Shown here: one piece after another, positions 54,748 to 62,808 of the stretch
Layout of the letters: the number at the start of each line of letters is the position of its first letter
Position numbering within the stretch: the first letter of the stretch is position 1
NCBI GenBank assembly: GCA_022822305.1
Contig: JAJEBY010000016.1
Span: 744,001-808,000 of the forward strand
DNA: 64,000 bases
DNA from: Anaerolineae bacterium
Lineage (GTDB): Bacteria; Chloroflexota; Anaerolineae; Aggregatilineales; Phototrophicaceae
Reading direction: 5' to 3'
Program-made: the position numbers and the translations under genes
Notes under the pieces: model-generated
Database searches by the model: none
The model's input: the letters and a program-made list of their open reading frames with translations, nothing else
Told to the model about the DNA's origin: nothing

Positions 54748-55941
54748 ATGAATGCCATCGATCTCGAGATTCTCATTCCGGCGTCTCCCGATTTCATCTG
54801 GCGCTTCCTGGGCGATCTGGCTCAGTCAGTTGAGTGGCAGGAGGGCGTGAAGTCGATATCCTTCCTCACGACACAGCGTGATGGCAAGGGGACACGTTGG
54901 CGCTACGCGACCAACCGCGGCGGCGATGTCATTATGGAAGTCACAGCCTGGTATGATACGTTGGGTTACGAATACAAGGTGGTTGACGGCGCGAGCTTTG
55001 GGGAGAACCAGGGCCGCATACGCTTGCACGAGGTGACCGACGGCACGCTGGTGCGCTGGACATTCAACTACGAATTGAGCGGCATGTTGGGCGGGCTGCG
55101 CAATGCCATGCGTCAAAAGCGCAGCACCACAAGACAAATTCAAGAGAGCCTGCGCAATCTTCATCGGCACGTGCTAAAGGAATCGGGAGGCATATCCACG
55201 CATCAGGCCCGCGCCAGCGTCCGTGACGCGCCGGATGTGGACGAGCGCTCAATTTATACGCCCAGACACCCGTCCAGCTATATTGATCCGACAACGGATA
55301 CGGAGAAACTGCTGGAAGAAGACATGCCGTCGCCGCTGATGTTCGAGTATGAGCAGGCATCGGTAGCGCCGTCCTCAGCCCCCGAAACCGATACAAAACC
55401 GAATCCCGTTGTTCAAACGGGCGATATTGCGGCTGAAGTAGATGTTCCTGAAACTAGGGTTGAAGAAGCCACGCAGCCGATAGATATGGAAATCATCGCT
55501 TACGAGCCGCAAGCCAGCGCCGACGTTGAAGCGTTGACAAGCGATGCGGAGGAAGAAGAAGAGCCCGTCTCGGAAGTTGCCGCAATCGCTCCCGAGCCGG
55601 CGCCCAGGGAAGCGCGCGCCGTTGATACCTCGAGTGTCAGCGTGTTTGAGATTTTCGGATTGCGCAAACCCAGCGAAGCCGGCGGCCAACTGCTGGAAGA
55701 TGAACTGGCAGCCGAGCGCGCCGAGCTGCGCCGCAGCGCTCAACGCTCCCCCAGAGCGTGGGGCGATGAGCCAATAGACGGCATGGCCGACTACAAAAAC
55801 TCGGGCGCAAGCGCGTTGGAATTGGAACGCAAACGTGTAGACAATCCATTTGCAGAGGTCACCACCGCGCCAGAGCAGATCGTTGGCCGGCGCCGTCGGA
55901 CGCGCATGCGCCAGACGAATCTGCGCTCACACAACCGTTAG
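54748..55941 (+). CDS. SRPBCC (START-like) domain protein with long acidic tail
   Basis: 397 aa from ATG 54748 (MNAIDLEILIPASPDFIWRFLGDLAQSVEWQEGVKSI), the usual opening of a SRPBCC/polyketide-cyclase-like lipid-binding fold, which spans about residues 1-145. The ORF-track start at 54616 runs through the divergent promoter. The remaining 250 residues are acidic, Pro/Glu/Ala-rich and probably disordered, with a short conserved-looking stretch (SVFEIFGLRKPSEAGGQLLEDELAAERAELRRSAQ). No membrane segment. Ligand and role unknown. Confidence 0.8.
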   Translation: MNAIDLEILIPASPDFIWRFLGDLAQSVEWQEGVKSISFLTTQRDGKGTRWRYATNRGGDVIMEVTAWYDTLGYEYKVVDGASFGENQGRIRLHEVTDGTLVRWTFNYELSGMLGGLRNAMRQKRSTTRQIQESLRNLHRHVLKESGGISTHQARASVRDAPDVDERSIYTPRHPSSYIDPTTDTEKLLEEDMPSPLMFEYEQASVAPSSAPETDTKPNPVVQTGDIAAEVDVPETRVEEATQPIDMEIIAYEPQASADVEALTSDAEEEEEPVSEVAAIAPEPAPREARAVDTSSVSVFEIFGLRKPSEAGGQLLEDELAAERAELRRSAQRSPRAWGDEPIDGMADYKNSGASALELERKRVDNPFAEVTTAPEQIVGRRRRTRMRQTNLRSHNR

Positions 55942-56020
55942 GCGCGCATCGCCGCTTAACCGCAAGAGGTTAGACCATCAAGTTTCGTGAAAAGTAACCG
56001 GGGACCCTGGTGCAAAAACG

Positions 56021-56093
56021 GGTGGATGAAGGGGCTCGAACCCTCAACCGCCTGAACCACAATCAGGTGCTCTGCCATTGAGCTACATCCACC
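56021..56093 (-). tRNA. tRNA-His (anticodon GTG)
   Basis: Minus strand, 73 nt including the G-1 typical of tRNA-His. Acceptor GTGGATG pairs with CATCCAC, with G-1 opposite C73. D arm GCTC...GAGC, anticodon stem CCTGA/TCAGG with loop TTGTGGT (GTG), T arm GAGGG TTCGAGC CCCTT. The 3' CCA is not encoded (CCG follows). It lies 24 bp downstream of the methyltransferase gene on the same strand and is followed by a run of five T. Confidence 0.95.
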
Positions 56094-56117
56094 ATAATTG
56101 AAGTTATTTTAGCATGA

Positions 56118-56819
56118 TCACTGCGGCATTTCCAGATGCGATACGCCTATCGGGACTTGCGCCAGTGATTTCTTTTTGAGTATCAACAGATGTACGACGC
56201 TGTCACTCAGATGCAGCGTTTGCAAATCCGTCACAAATCCAGCGGCAGGAATGTGGTCCGACACGACTGATTCAACCTTGCCATCATATGTTTGCCCGGT
56301 CAAACGGTACAGATGCTTGATTATCCAGCGCAGCAAACCACGCCCGTTCAAATGCCCCGACAGCACGATGAATGCGCAGCCATCCGTTTTCAATACCCGA
56401 TGTATTTCCGACAATGTTGACGCTTGAGTGATGAAAGCTGTAGGAAAAGTACAGACAATTGCGGGAAAACAAGCGGCTTTGAATGGCAGCGTGAGCGCAT
56501 CGCCGCGAACGAAATCGGTGGAGAGACCTTGTTTCAAGAGTTTTCGCCTGGCGATTTGCCCCATCCTTGGCGACAGATCAAGCGCGACCGTCCGGTAGTT
56601 GGACCTGTGCATGTCCAACTGCAAGTTGCCGGTACCGTGCGCCAGCTCCAGCACGGGACCCGGGATTTCCGCATCAAGCCGCGGCAATACCGATCGTTGC
56701 CAAGCACGCCAGCGTCCGAGCGACACCAGCCGGCTCACGGCATCGTAGCTGAAGGCGCATTTGTTATAGAGCAGGTGGAATAAGAACTGGATCAGCCGCC
56801 GCCAGAAACGCCGGATCAT
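56118..56819 (-). CDS. Class I SAM-dependent methyltransferase
   Basis: 233 aa from ATG 56819 (MIRRFWRRLIQFLFHLLYNKCAFSYDAVSRLVSLGRW), overlapping the stop of the glycerophosphodiesterase gene (ATGA). The ORF-track extension is in that gene. Motif I is PVLELAHGTGNLQLDM, motif II TVALDLSPRMGQIARRKL, then FVRGDALTLPFKAACFPAIVCTFPTAFI and the post-motif EIHRVLKTDGCAFIVLSG. It resembles UbiE/phospholipid-type methyltransferases with an amphipathic N-terminus. The substrate is not known; the neighbour suggests a lipid. Confidence 0.88.
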   Translation of the reverse strand: MIRRFWRRLIQFLFHLLYNKCAFSYDAVSRLVSLGRWRAWQRSVLPRLDAEIPGPVLELAHGTGNLQLDMHRSNYRTVALDLSPRMGQIARRKLLKQGLSTDFVRGDALTLPFKAACFPAIVCTFPTAFITQASTLSEIHRVLKTDGCAFIVLSGHLNGRGLLRWIIKHLYRLTGQTYDGKVESVVSDHIPAAGFVTDLQTLHLSDSVVHLLILKKKSLAQVPIGVSHLEMPQ

Positions 56820-57574
56820 GCGGAGAAAACCGCGGCTATGCGGTCGGGGTTGTCGGTGATGACGCCATTGACCCCCAACGCTCTCAGCTGCAAGGCGCGC
56901 TTCGGCGCGTTCACAGTCCAGGCATTCACAACGTAGCGATGATCCCGTGCCCATCGCATGTAATCGGCGTCAACTGTTTCGTGCCAGGGGTGACGCGCCT
57001 CGTGTCGCAAGGATTCAAATGCCTGCTGCGTTTCAGGCGTCGGCGATGAACCGGTCAACGCGCCAAGCATGACTTCAGGGAATGATTTCCGCACGCGCTG
57101 CAACACCAACGGATTGAAAGAGGAAATGATGATGCGATCGGTCGCCTGATGGCGTCGGATGCAACGGCTAACCGCCGCTTCAACGCCATTTGAATGATCA
57201 CTGGCAGACTTAATTTCTACGTTGATCAGGAGATCGCCTGCGAACCGCTCGATTACCTCATCCAGAGTCGGGACGCGTTCGCCCGCGAATTCCGGCGCGA
57301 ACCATGCGCCGGCATCCAAGGCTTTGAGCGCAGCCAGCGTTTTGTCGCAAACCATCCCGGCGCCGTCAGTCGTAGCATCGACTGTATCATCGTGAATGAT
57401 GACGGGAAAGCCGTCGGCTGACAGCTGCACATCCAACTCGATGCCATGCGCGCCTTGCCGCTGCGCCATTTGAAAGGACGCCATGGTATTCATCGGCGCA
57501 TAAGCCATAGCGCCGCGATGCCCAAACACGAGCGTTTCGCCGGACATCATCAAGTCGCGAATGGTTGCTGTCAT
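56816..57574 (-). CDS. Glycerophosphodiester phosphodiesterase-like protein with altered PENT motif
   Basis: 252 aa TIM-barrel GDPD. It has GHRGAMAYAPMNTMASF (residues 18-34), GIELDVQLSADGFPVIIHDDTVDATTDG (E46, D48, H61), INVEIKS, and ends VNAWTVNAPKRALQLRALGVNGVITDNPDRI. In the family the first motif reads HRG...PENT and its Glu binds the metal; here Met28 replaces it. The other metal ligands and both catalytic His (H19, H61) remain, so activity is uncertain. Coupled to the methyltransferase and 20 bp behind the Rieske gene of the suf operon. Confidence 0.88.
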   Translation of the reverse strand: MTATIRDLMMSGETLVFGHRGAMAYAPMNTMASFQMAQRQGAHGIELDVQLSADGFPVIIHDDTVDATTDGAGMVCDKTLAALKALDAGAWFAPEFAGERVPTLDEVIERFAGDLLINVEIKSASDHSNGVEAAVSRCIRRHQATDRIIISSFNPLVLQRVRKSFPEVMLGALTGSSPTPETQQAFESLRHEARHPWHETVDADYMRWARDHRYVVNAWTVNAPKRALQLRALGVNGVITDNPDRIAAVFSA

Positions 57575-57594
57575 GCCAATTGCCAGAGGAATGG

Positions 57595-57921
57595 TCAGAC
57601 CAGGATTTCGATTTGGCCGTTCTGGATCCGAACTTGGAACCAGGGCACATCAATCTCGGCCGGGCTGCGAGTTGCTTTTCCGTTGCGAATATCGAAGCGA
57701 CCGCCGTGACGTGGGCACTCAATCTCAAAGCCACGCAACTGACTCGGACGATCAGCGCGGTCGAATGCGAGCACGTTGCCATCGTGCGTGCAAAGGTCTT
57801 CGATTGCGTAAACCTTGCCGCTGACGTTGAACACGGCAATCCAGCGTCCGGATACGCCGAATACTTCACGTTGCCCGTCCGGCAATTCTTCCAATGCGCA
57901 GAGCGACACCCACTCCGCCAT
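57595..57921 (-). CDS. Rieske [2Fe-2S] ferredoxin in the suf operon
   Basis: 108 aa. Cluster ligands CTHDG (Cys42, His44) and CPRHGGRFD (Cys, His) are complete. The flanking DVPWFQVRIQNGQIEI is typical of small soluble ferredoxins such as those accompanying non-haem dioxygenases (NirD/Rieske-like). Its ATG overlaps the sufU TAA (TAATG), so it is translated with the assembly machinery. It probably supplies or tests electron transfer; the exact partner is unknown. Confidence 0.93.
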   Translation of the reverse strand: MAEWVSLCALEELPDGQREVFGVSGRWIAVFNVSGKVYAIEDLCTHDGNVLAFDRADRPSQLRGFEIECPRHGGRFDIRNGKATRSPAEIDVPWFQVRIQNGQIEILV

Positions 57922-58340
57922 TAGCCCTGATGACCTCGCTCAATTTGCGCCCAGTATTCGCTGCCGCCGCGTCCGTAGGCGCCGATTACCAGCGTCTTCA
58001 AAGGTAGCAGCGCGCATTTGACTCGATTGATGCTCAATTGAAGGCCGATATTCTGCAGCAGGCGCTGCTTGTCGATAGCGCGGGCTTCGGCGAGCGTCAT
58101 GCCCAGGATGTCTTCGCCCAGCATGGAGGCGGATGCCAGACATATGGCGCAGCCTTCGCCATCCCAGCCCAGGTCGGTGATGATACCGCTGTCATCGACG
58201 CGCAGGGTGAGGCGCAGGCGATCGCCACAAAGCGGATTTGATTCTTCGTGATCCAGATCGTTGGGATCGAGCAAGCCCCAGTGTCGTCGATGGCGGGCAT
58301 GATCAAGAATCAATTGGCGGTACATGTCTTCCATCGACAA
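57921..58340 (-). CDS. sufU: SufU-type sulfur transfer / Fe-S scaffold protein
   Basis: 139 aa. The three Cys and Asp of SufU/IscU are visible: NPLCGD, EGCAICLASASML and KCALLPLKTL. The insertion between the second and third Cys marks SufU rather than IscU. SufU takes persulfide sulfur from a cysteine desulfurase. No sufS is adjacent; the class I iscS at 34.4 kb, or another desulfurase elsewhere, must serve. Start TTG 58340 (AGGA upstream) or ATG 58334 are both possible. Confidence 0.94.
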   Translation of the reverse strand: MSMEDMYRQLILDHARHRRHWGLLDPNDLDHEESNPLCGDRLRLTLRVDDSGIITDLGWDGEGCAICLASASMLGEDILGMTLAEARAIDKQRLLQNIGLQLSINRVKCALLPLKTLVIGAYGRGGSEYWAQIERGHQG

Positions 58341-58373
58341 GCTAGTCCTGTACCAATGGCGCTCCGCTCAAGG

Positions 58374-59708
58374 TCAGCCGATGATTTTCAGCTCGATTTC
58401 GTCCATCAGGCGCTGACGCACGCGATCAAATGGCACACGCTGCAGCAGTTCATCAAAGAAACCCTCGATGATCATAAGCTGCGCTTGTGGCCGCGAAATG
58501 CCTCTGCTCATCAGGTAATAGATTGGTTCCTCTTCAAGCGTGCCAAAGGTGGCGGCGTGCGAACAAGCCACATCATCCGCCTCAATCTCCAATCCAGGAA
58601 TGCTGTCCATGCGGGCTTCGTCGTTGAGCATCAGATTTCGGCAGACCTGATAGCCGTCAATCTGCTGCATCTTGGGTAGCGATTTGATCATGCCCTGCCA
58701 CAAGGTGCGCGCATTGTCGCGAGCCGCGCCCTTGAAAAGCAGATCGGTATTGGTCAGGGGCGCATTGTGATTTTGCTGCGTGTCCAGATCAAAGAACTGG
58801 CCTTTGTCCGCGAAGAAGAAACCGCTGACGCGGGCGTTGGCGCCGGCGCCGACGGTATCGACTTCGATGAATGCTTTGGTCAGGCGGCTGCCCATCACGC
58901 CATTGACCCAGTCCAGCTGCGCATCGCGACCGACGATGCCACGCTGGTGACTGAACTCGAATGTTTCGCGATTCCAATCCTGAAGCGACACATAACGCAA
59001 GTTGCCGCCGTCTCCCACGATGAGCTCGGTCGCGCCAATATAGGATGATTGTTTGTCACTGTCTTTGGATGCGTATTCTACCTGCACTGTGGCTTGGGCG
59101 CCGTCTTCCACCACCACCAACACATGACCCAGCGCCGCGCCTGGAGTCGAGGTGTAGCAGACAACGTGCATGGGCAAGCGAGCGATGGTGTTTCGCGGAA
59201 TGTATATGAAGGTACCGTAATTCCAGAGCGCTCCATGCAAGGCGGCGAACTTGCCGTCCGTTGCTTTCACAGCGGTAGTCATAAAGTGTGTCTTGACGAT
59301 GGATTCGCGCTCGTGCAGCGCTGTGCGCAAGTCGGTGAAAACCACGCCTTGGCGATCGAGCTCGTCGGCGAGTTCGTGTCGCACGACCTGACCATCGACA
59401 AAGACCAGCAATCCACCCTGTTCGTCGCCGGTCAAAGGCTCAAGGTTCTTCGCTGGCACTACATTTGTGGCCGCGCCATTAGGCTGCGCAATCGTTTCGG
59501 CGTCATCCCACTGGATATGGCGGTAGTCGGTTCGACGCCATTCCTCTTCCATATAGGGCATCGGCAGATTCTGGTAATGCTCCCATGCTTCAAGCCTCAG
59601 CTCGAGCATCCAGGCCGGTTCGTTCAATTGCTGGCTCAACGCTTCCACATCCGCCCGTTGGTACGCAGGCGCTTGCGGCAGCGACGACCGACGTCTAACA
59701 ACAGCCAC
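58374..59708 (-). CDS. sufD: Fe-S assembly protein SufD
   Basis: 444 aa, GTG start with AAGGAG at good spacing. The beta-helix core includes IPRNTIARLPMHVVCYTSTPGAALGHVLVVVEDGAQATVQVEY, SHQRGIVGRDAQLDWVNGVMGSRLTKAFIEVDTVGAGANARVSGFFFADKGQFFDLDTQQNHNAPLTNTDLLFKGA, and SHAATFGTLEEEPIYYLMSRGISRPQAQ at the C-terminus. It forms the SufBCD scaffold with SufB and SufC. It stands in the order C-B-D-U. Confidence 0.95.
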   Translation of the reverse strand: MAVVRRRSSLPQAPAYQRADVEALSQQLNEPAWMLELRLEAWEHYQNLPMPYMEEEWRRTDYRHIQWDDAETIAQPNGAATNVVPAKNLEPLTGDEQGGLLVFVDGQVVRHELADELDRQGVVFTDLRTALHERESIVKTHFMTTAVKATDGKFAALHGALWNYGTFIYIPRNTIARLPMHVVCYTSTPGAALGHVLVVVEDGAQATVQVEYASKDSDKQSSYIGATELIVGDGGNLRYVSLQDWNRETFEFSHQRGIVGRDAQLDWVNGVMGSRLTKAFIEVDTVGAGANARVSGFFFADKGQFFDLDTQQNHNAPLTNTDLLFKGAARDNARTLWQGMIKSLPKMQQIDGYQVCRNLMLNDEARMDSIPGLEIEADDVACSHAATFGTLEEEPIYYLMSRGISRPQAQLMIIEGFFDELLQRVPFDRVRQRLMDEIELKIIG

Positions 59709-59777
59709 GTGTTTTCTCCTTCAATGCTTCAGCTGTCGAGTGTGTGTATAGAATTCGCATCAAATGCCCGGATGCGC

Positions 59778-61226
59778 CTAGCCGATTGAGCCTTCCAACT
59801 GGATCTGAATCAGGCGATTCAGTTCCAGGGCGTATTCCATCGGCAGCTCTTTGACCAGGGGCTCCAGGAAACCGTTGACAATCATCGCGTTGGCTTCGTC
59901 TTCGCCGAGACCGCGACTCATCAGATAAAACAGCTGATCTTCGCCGACTTTGCTGACGGATGCCTCGTGCCCCATCGTGACATTCTTGGCATCGATCTCG
60001 ATGGTCGGATAGGTATCCGAGCGACTGAAGTCGTCTAACAGGAGCGCATCGCAAACGACGTTGCTTTTGCTGTTGCGCGCTTCGTCGGCGATTTTGAGCA
60101 AGCCGCGATAACTGGCGCGTCCGCCGTCTTTGCTGATAGATTTGCTGATGATCTGGCTGGTAGTCCGCGGCGCCAGGTGCGTGATTTTGGCGCCGGCGTC
60201 TTGATGCTGGCCGTTGCCGGCGAAGGCAATCGATAGCACTTCGCCATGGGCGCCCTCTCCGCGCAGGATTACCGCAGGATACTTCATGGTCAAGCGGCTG
60301 CCCAGGTTGCCATCCACCCATTCCATGGTAGCGTTCTTTTCCGCGACTGCGCGCTTAGTCACCAGGTTGTAGACGTTGTTCGACCAATTCTGGATCGTGG
60401 TGTAGCGGCAGCGTCCGCCTTCCTTGACGATGATCTCGACCACGGCGCTATGCAGGCTATCCGAGCTGTAGATCGGCGCGGTACAGCCCTCGACATAGTG
60501 AACGTAGGCGTCTTTATCGACAATGATGAGGGTACGCTCGAATTGCCCCATATTCTGGGTATTAATGCGGAAATACGCCTGCAGCGGCATTTCAACATGC
60601 ACGCCGGGCGGAACGTAGATGAAGCTGCCTCCGGACCAGACGGCCGTATTCAGCGCGGCGAACTTGTTGTCGTTCGACGGAATGACGGTCCCGAAATATT
60701 CCTGCACGATTTCGGGATACTCGCGTAAGCCCGAATCCATATCCAGGAAGATTACGCCCTGTTCTTCCAGACTTTCCTGAATGTTGTGATAGACGGATTC
60801 GCTGTCATACTGCGCTGAGACGCCATGCAGGAATTTCTGCTCGGCTTCGGGGATGCCCAGCTTGTCGAACGTATCCTTGATTTCTTGCGGCACTTCGTCC
60901 CAATCGCCTTCAGTCTTATCGGTGGCGCGGACGTAGTAGTATATGTCGTCGTAATCAATGCGATTCAAGTCACCGCCCCATTGCGGCGTCGGCTTGTCCA
61001 AGAAGATGTTGTAGGCGTCGACGCGGCAATCCGTCATCCACTGCGGTTCGTCTTTCATGGCGCTGATTTGACGGACGATCTCCTCATTGATGCCCTTTTG
61101 ACTCTTGAAAGCGTAGTCGACATCGTCATCGTGGAAGCCGTACTTCTCCGCGTAAGTCAGACCTACGTCTTTCAGTGCCTCTTCTTCGTGAGTGAGTTGC
61201 TTTTCGCTCTTGATGACATCCGTCAT
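59778..61226 (-). CDS. sufB: Fe-S assembly protein SufB
   Basis: 482 aa. Characteristic SufB sequence: [84 protein letters not shown] (conserved Cys), and [44 protein letters not shown]. Builds clusters with SufC and SufD. Second gene of the operon; GAGG about ten bases before the ATG. Confidence 0.97.
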   Translation of the reverse strand: MTDVIKSEKQLTHEEEALKDVGLTYAEKYGFHDDDVDYAFKSQKGINEEIVRQISAMKDEPQWMTDCRVDAYNIFLDKPTPQWGGDLNRIDYDDIYYYVRATDKTEGDWDEVPQEIKDTFDKLGIPEAEQKFLHGVSAQYDSESVYHNIQESLEEQGVIFLDMDSGLREYPEIVQEYFGTVIPSNDNKFAALNTAVWSGGSFIYVPPGVHVEMPLQAYFRINTQNMGQFERTLIIVDKDAYVHYVEGCTAPIYSSDSLHSAVVEIIVKEGGRCRYTTIQNWSNNVYNLVTKRAVAEKNATMEWVDGNLGSRLTMKYPAVILRGEGAHGEVLSIAFAGNGQHQDAGAKITHLAPRTTSQIISKSISKDGGRASYRGLLKIADEARNSKSNVVCDALLLDDFSRSDTYPTIEIDAKNVTMGHEASVSKVGEDQLFYLMSRGLGEDEANAMIVNGFLEPLVKELPMEYALELNRLIQIQLEGSIG

Positions 61227-61249
61227 GGTTGCATCCTCTTCCGACTACC

Positions 61250-62041
61250 CTAGACTTGCGCGACCTGCAAAGACTTGTGTTTATCCCGCACCCATTCGTA
61301 GCCTTTTTCCTCAAGTTCAAGCGCCAATGCGGGACCGCCGCTCTCGACAATTTGTCCTTCAAACATAACGTGCACAAAATCCGGCCGGACATGATTGAGT
61401 ATGCGCTGATAATGCGTGATTACCAGAGCGCCCATGTCGGGACCTGTCAACGCGTTCACGCCTTCAGCGACGATGCGCAGCGCGTCGATATCCAGTCCGG
61501 AATCGGTTTCATCGAGGACGGCGATTCGCGGCTCCAGCACCGCCATTTGCAGCACTTCCGCGCGCTTCTTCTCGCCGCCGCTGAATCCTTCGTTCAAGTA
61601 TCGTCCCGCGAAGGCGTGGTCGATTTTGAGCTGGCTCATCTTCTGGCGCATCATCCGGGCGAATTGCGGGATTGGAATCCCTTTGCTGTCCGGGTCTTCG
61701 CTCTTCAGCCGCGCATTAATGGCGTGGCGCAGGAAGTTGGCCAAAGTAACGCCGGGGATAGCCACCGGATATTGAAAGGCCAAAAACAGCCCGGCGCGAC
61801 TTCTCTCGTCCGGTTCCATCTCCAGCACATCGTCGCCATCGAGCAAGACCTGACCGTCGCGGACTTCGTATATGGGATTGCCCATCAATACGTTGGCCAA
61901 GGTACTCTTGCCCGAGCCGTTTGGACCCATCAGCGCGTGAATTTCTCCTTGCCTCACGGTCAAGTTCACGCCGCTGAGAATATTGTCTGCGTCGCCTTCC
62001 ACACCCGCGTGCAGATTGCGGATCTCCAATGTCGCTACCAT
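61250..62041 (-). CDS. sufC: Fe-S assembly ATPase SufC
   Basis: 263 aa from ATG 62041 (MVATLEIRNLHAGVEGD); TTG 62065 and GTG 62050 are alternatives. Walker A GPNGSGKSTLANVLMG, Q-loop FLAFQYPVAIPGV, signature LNEGFSGGEKKRAEVLQMA, Walker B IAVLDETDSGLDIDAL, switch His in VITHYQRIL. It is an ABC-type ATPase that powers the SufBCD complex; there is no membrane component. First gene of the operon. Confidence 0.97.
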   Translation of the reverse strand: MVATLEIRNLHAGVEGDADNILSGVNLTVRQGEIHALMGPNGSGKSTLANVLMGNPIYEVRDGQVLLDGDDVLEMEPDERSRAGLFLAFQYPVAIPGVTLANFLRHAINARLKSEDPDSKGIPIPQFARMMRQKMSQLKIDHAFAGRYLNEGFSGGEKKRAEVLQMAVLEPRIAVLDETDSGLDIDALRIVAEGVNALTGPDMGALVITHYQRILNHVRPDFVHVMFEGQIVESGGPALALELEEKGYEWVRDKHKSLQVAQV

Positions 62042-62076
62042 TAGCGCCACATCTCCTCTCCACAAAATTTAATTGT

Positions 62077-62097
62077 GGTTAATCATGCGATTTAACC
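62077..62097. promoter_or_regulatory. Palindromic candidate operator of the suf operon
   Basis: GGTTAA, 9 nt, TTAACC: a perfect 6-bp inverted repeat. Relative to the inferred suf start near 62107 it covers about +10 to +30, a classical repressor position, and ends 36 bp before the sufC ATG. It does not match the IscR type 1 or the CAAC-N6-GTTG SufR site, so the regulator is unknown. Confidence 0.55.
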
Positions 62098-62114
62098 GAG
62101 TCGAACTTATGGGC

Positions 62115-62143
62115 AGTATATCAGCGCCAATCTGTGCTGTCAA
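62115..62143 (-). promoter_or_regulatory. Promoter of the suf operon
   Basis: Minus strand TTGACA (62143-62138), 17 bp, TATACT (62120-62115). Perfect -35, ideal spacing, five of six in the -10. Leader of about 65 nt to sufC ATG. Confidence 0.8.
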
Positions 62144-62261
62144 TACACATGTCTACACGCATGGGCGGCGCTATTCGTGAGTGTCTGCCTCGGCAACTGT
62201 ACTGGAAAAACTTCGGGGTGTATCGATAGAATTTCATCAGAAATGGCTAGTTCTACGCTGA

Positions 62262-62290
62262 TTGACAGCCAAGCCTCGCTATACTATGCT
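62262..62290 (+). promoter_or_regulatory. Promoter of the DUF59 gene, divergent from suf
   Basis: TTGACA (62262-62267), 17 bp, TATGCT (62285-62290). Leader about 120 nt. A TATACT at 62279-62284 is too close to the -35 for normal use. The 376 bp between sufC and this gene hold only these regulatory elements. Confidence 0.7.
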
Positions 62291-62417
62291 AAGCCTGTTT
62301 CAATGGAGATTCATGCAAGGGAATTTGATCAATCCGCTGACCGTTGAATCTCCAATTGCCCGAAATTGATTGGGGCAGACCAGGGAAGGTCAGAATATCG
62401 ACAAAAGGGTGCGCAAT

Positions 62418-62723
62418 ATGGAAGACACGATTGACAAGGAAGCCGGATTGTACGAGGCCTTGCGCAGCGTGATCGATCCGGAAATCGGCATGAATATCAT
62501 CGAGTTAGGTTTGGTGCGCGGCGTCGACATTGAAGAAGAAAGCGCTCACGTCAACATGATCATGACGACGCCATTTTGCCCTTACGCGCCGCAGTTGTTG
62601 GAGCAGACGCGCAGGACCACTCAGGACTTCCTGGGCGTGCCGACCACGATCGAGATGGGCATGGAGATGTGGGATCCGAGCATGATGGAAGAGGGCGCCG
62701 CCAGCGACTGGGGTCTATTCTAG
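62418..62723 (+). CDS. DUF59 / MIP18-family metal-sulfur cluster assembly protein
   Basis: 101 aa from ATG 62418 (MEDTIDKEAGLYEALRSVIDPEIGMNIIELGLVRGVDIEEE). The DUF59 pattern DPExxxNIxxLGLV...VxMxxTxxxCP is present, the last part as VNMIMTTPFCPYAPQLLEQT; the conserved Cys is in TPFCPY. Related SufT/PaaD/MIP18 proteins help mature Fe-S proteins. Its divergent position beside suf supports that role. The C-terminal SMMEEGAASDWGLF is acidic. The ORF-track start (62370) lies in the leader. Confidence 0.88.
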   Translation: MEDTIDKEAGLYEALRSVIDPEIGMNIIELGLVRGVDIEEESAHVNMIMTTPFCPYAPQLLEQTRRTTQDFLGVPTTIEMGMEMWDPSMMEEGAASDWGLF

Positions 62724-62808
62724 CCGCGGTTGTTTCGCTCCCCCGATTGCGTCCCAAGCGCTAGCCAAGCATGAGCCGGGCGACAAGCTCCAATTCATAG
62801 GGCAGGAA

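Noticed and set aside
59049-59789. 246-aa plus-strand ORF opposite sufD
   Set aside because: Shadow of sufD, which is fully supported on the other strand.
61229-62044. 271-aa plus-strand ORF opposite sufC
   Set aside because: Antisense of sufC, whose motifs are complete.
62277-62284. TATACT just after TTGACA near 62262 as the -10 of the DUF59 gene
   Set aside because: Spacing would be about 12 bp; TATGCT at 17 bp is preferred.
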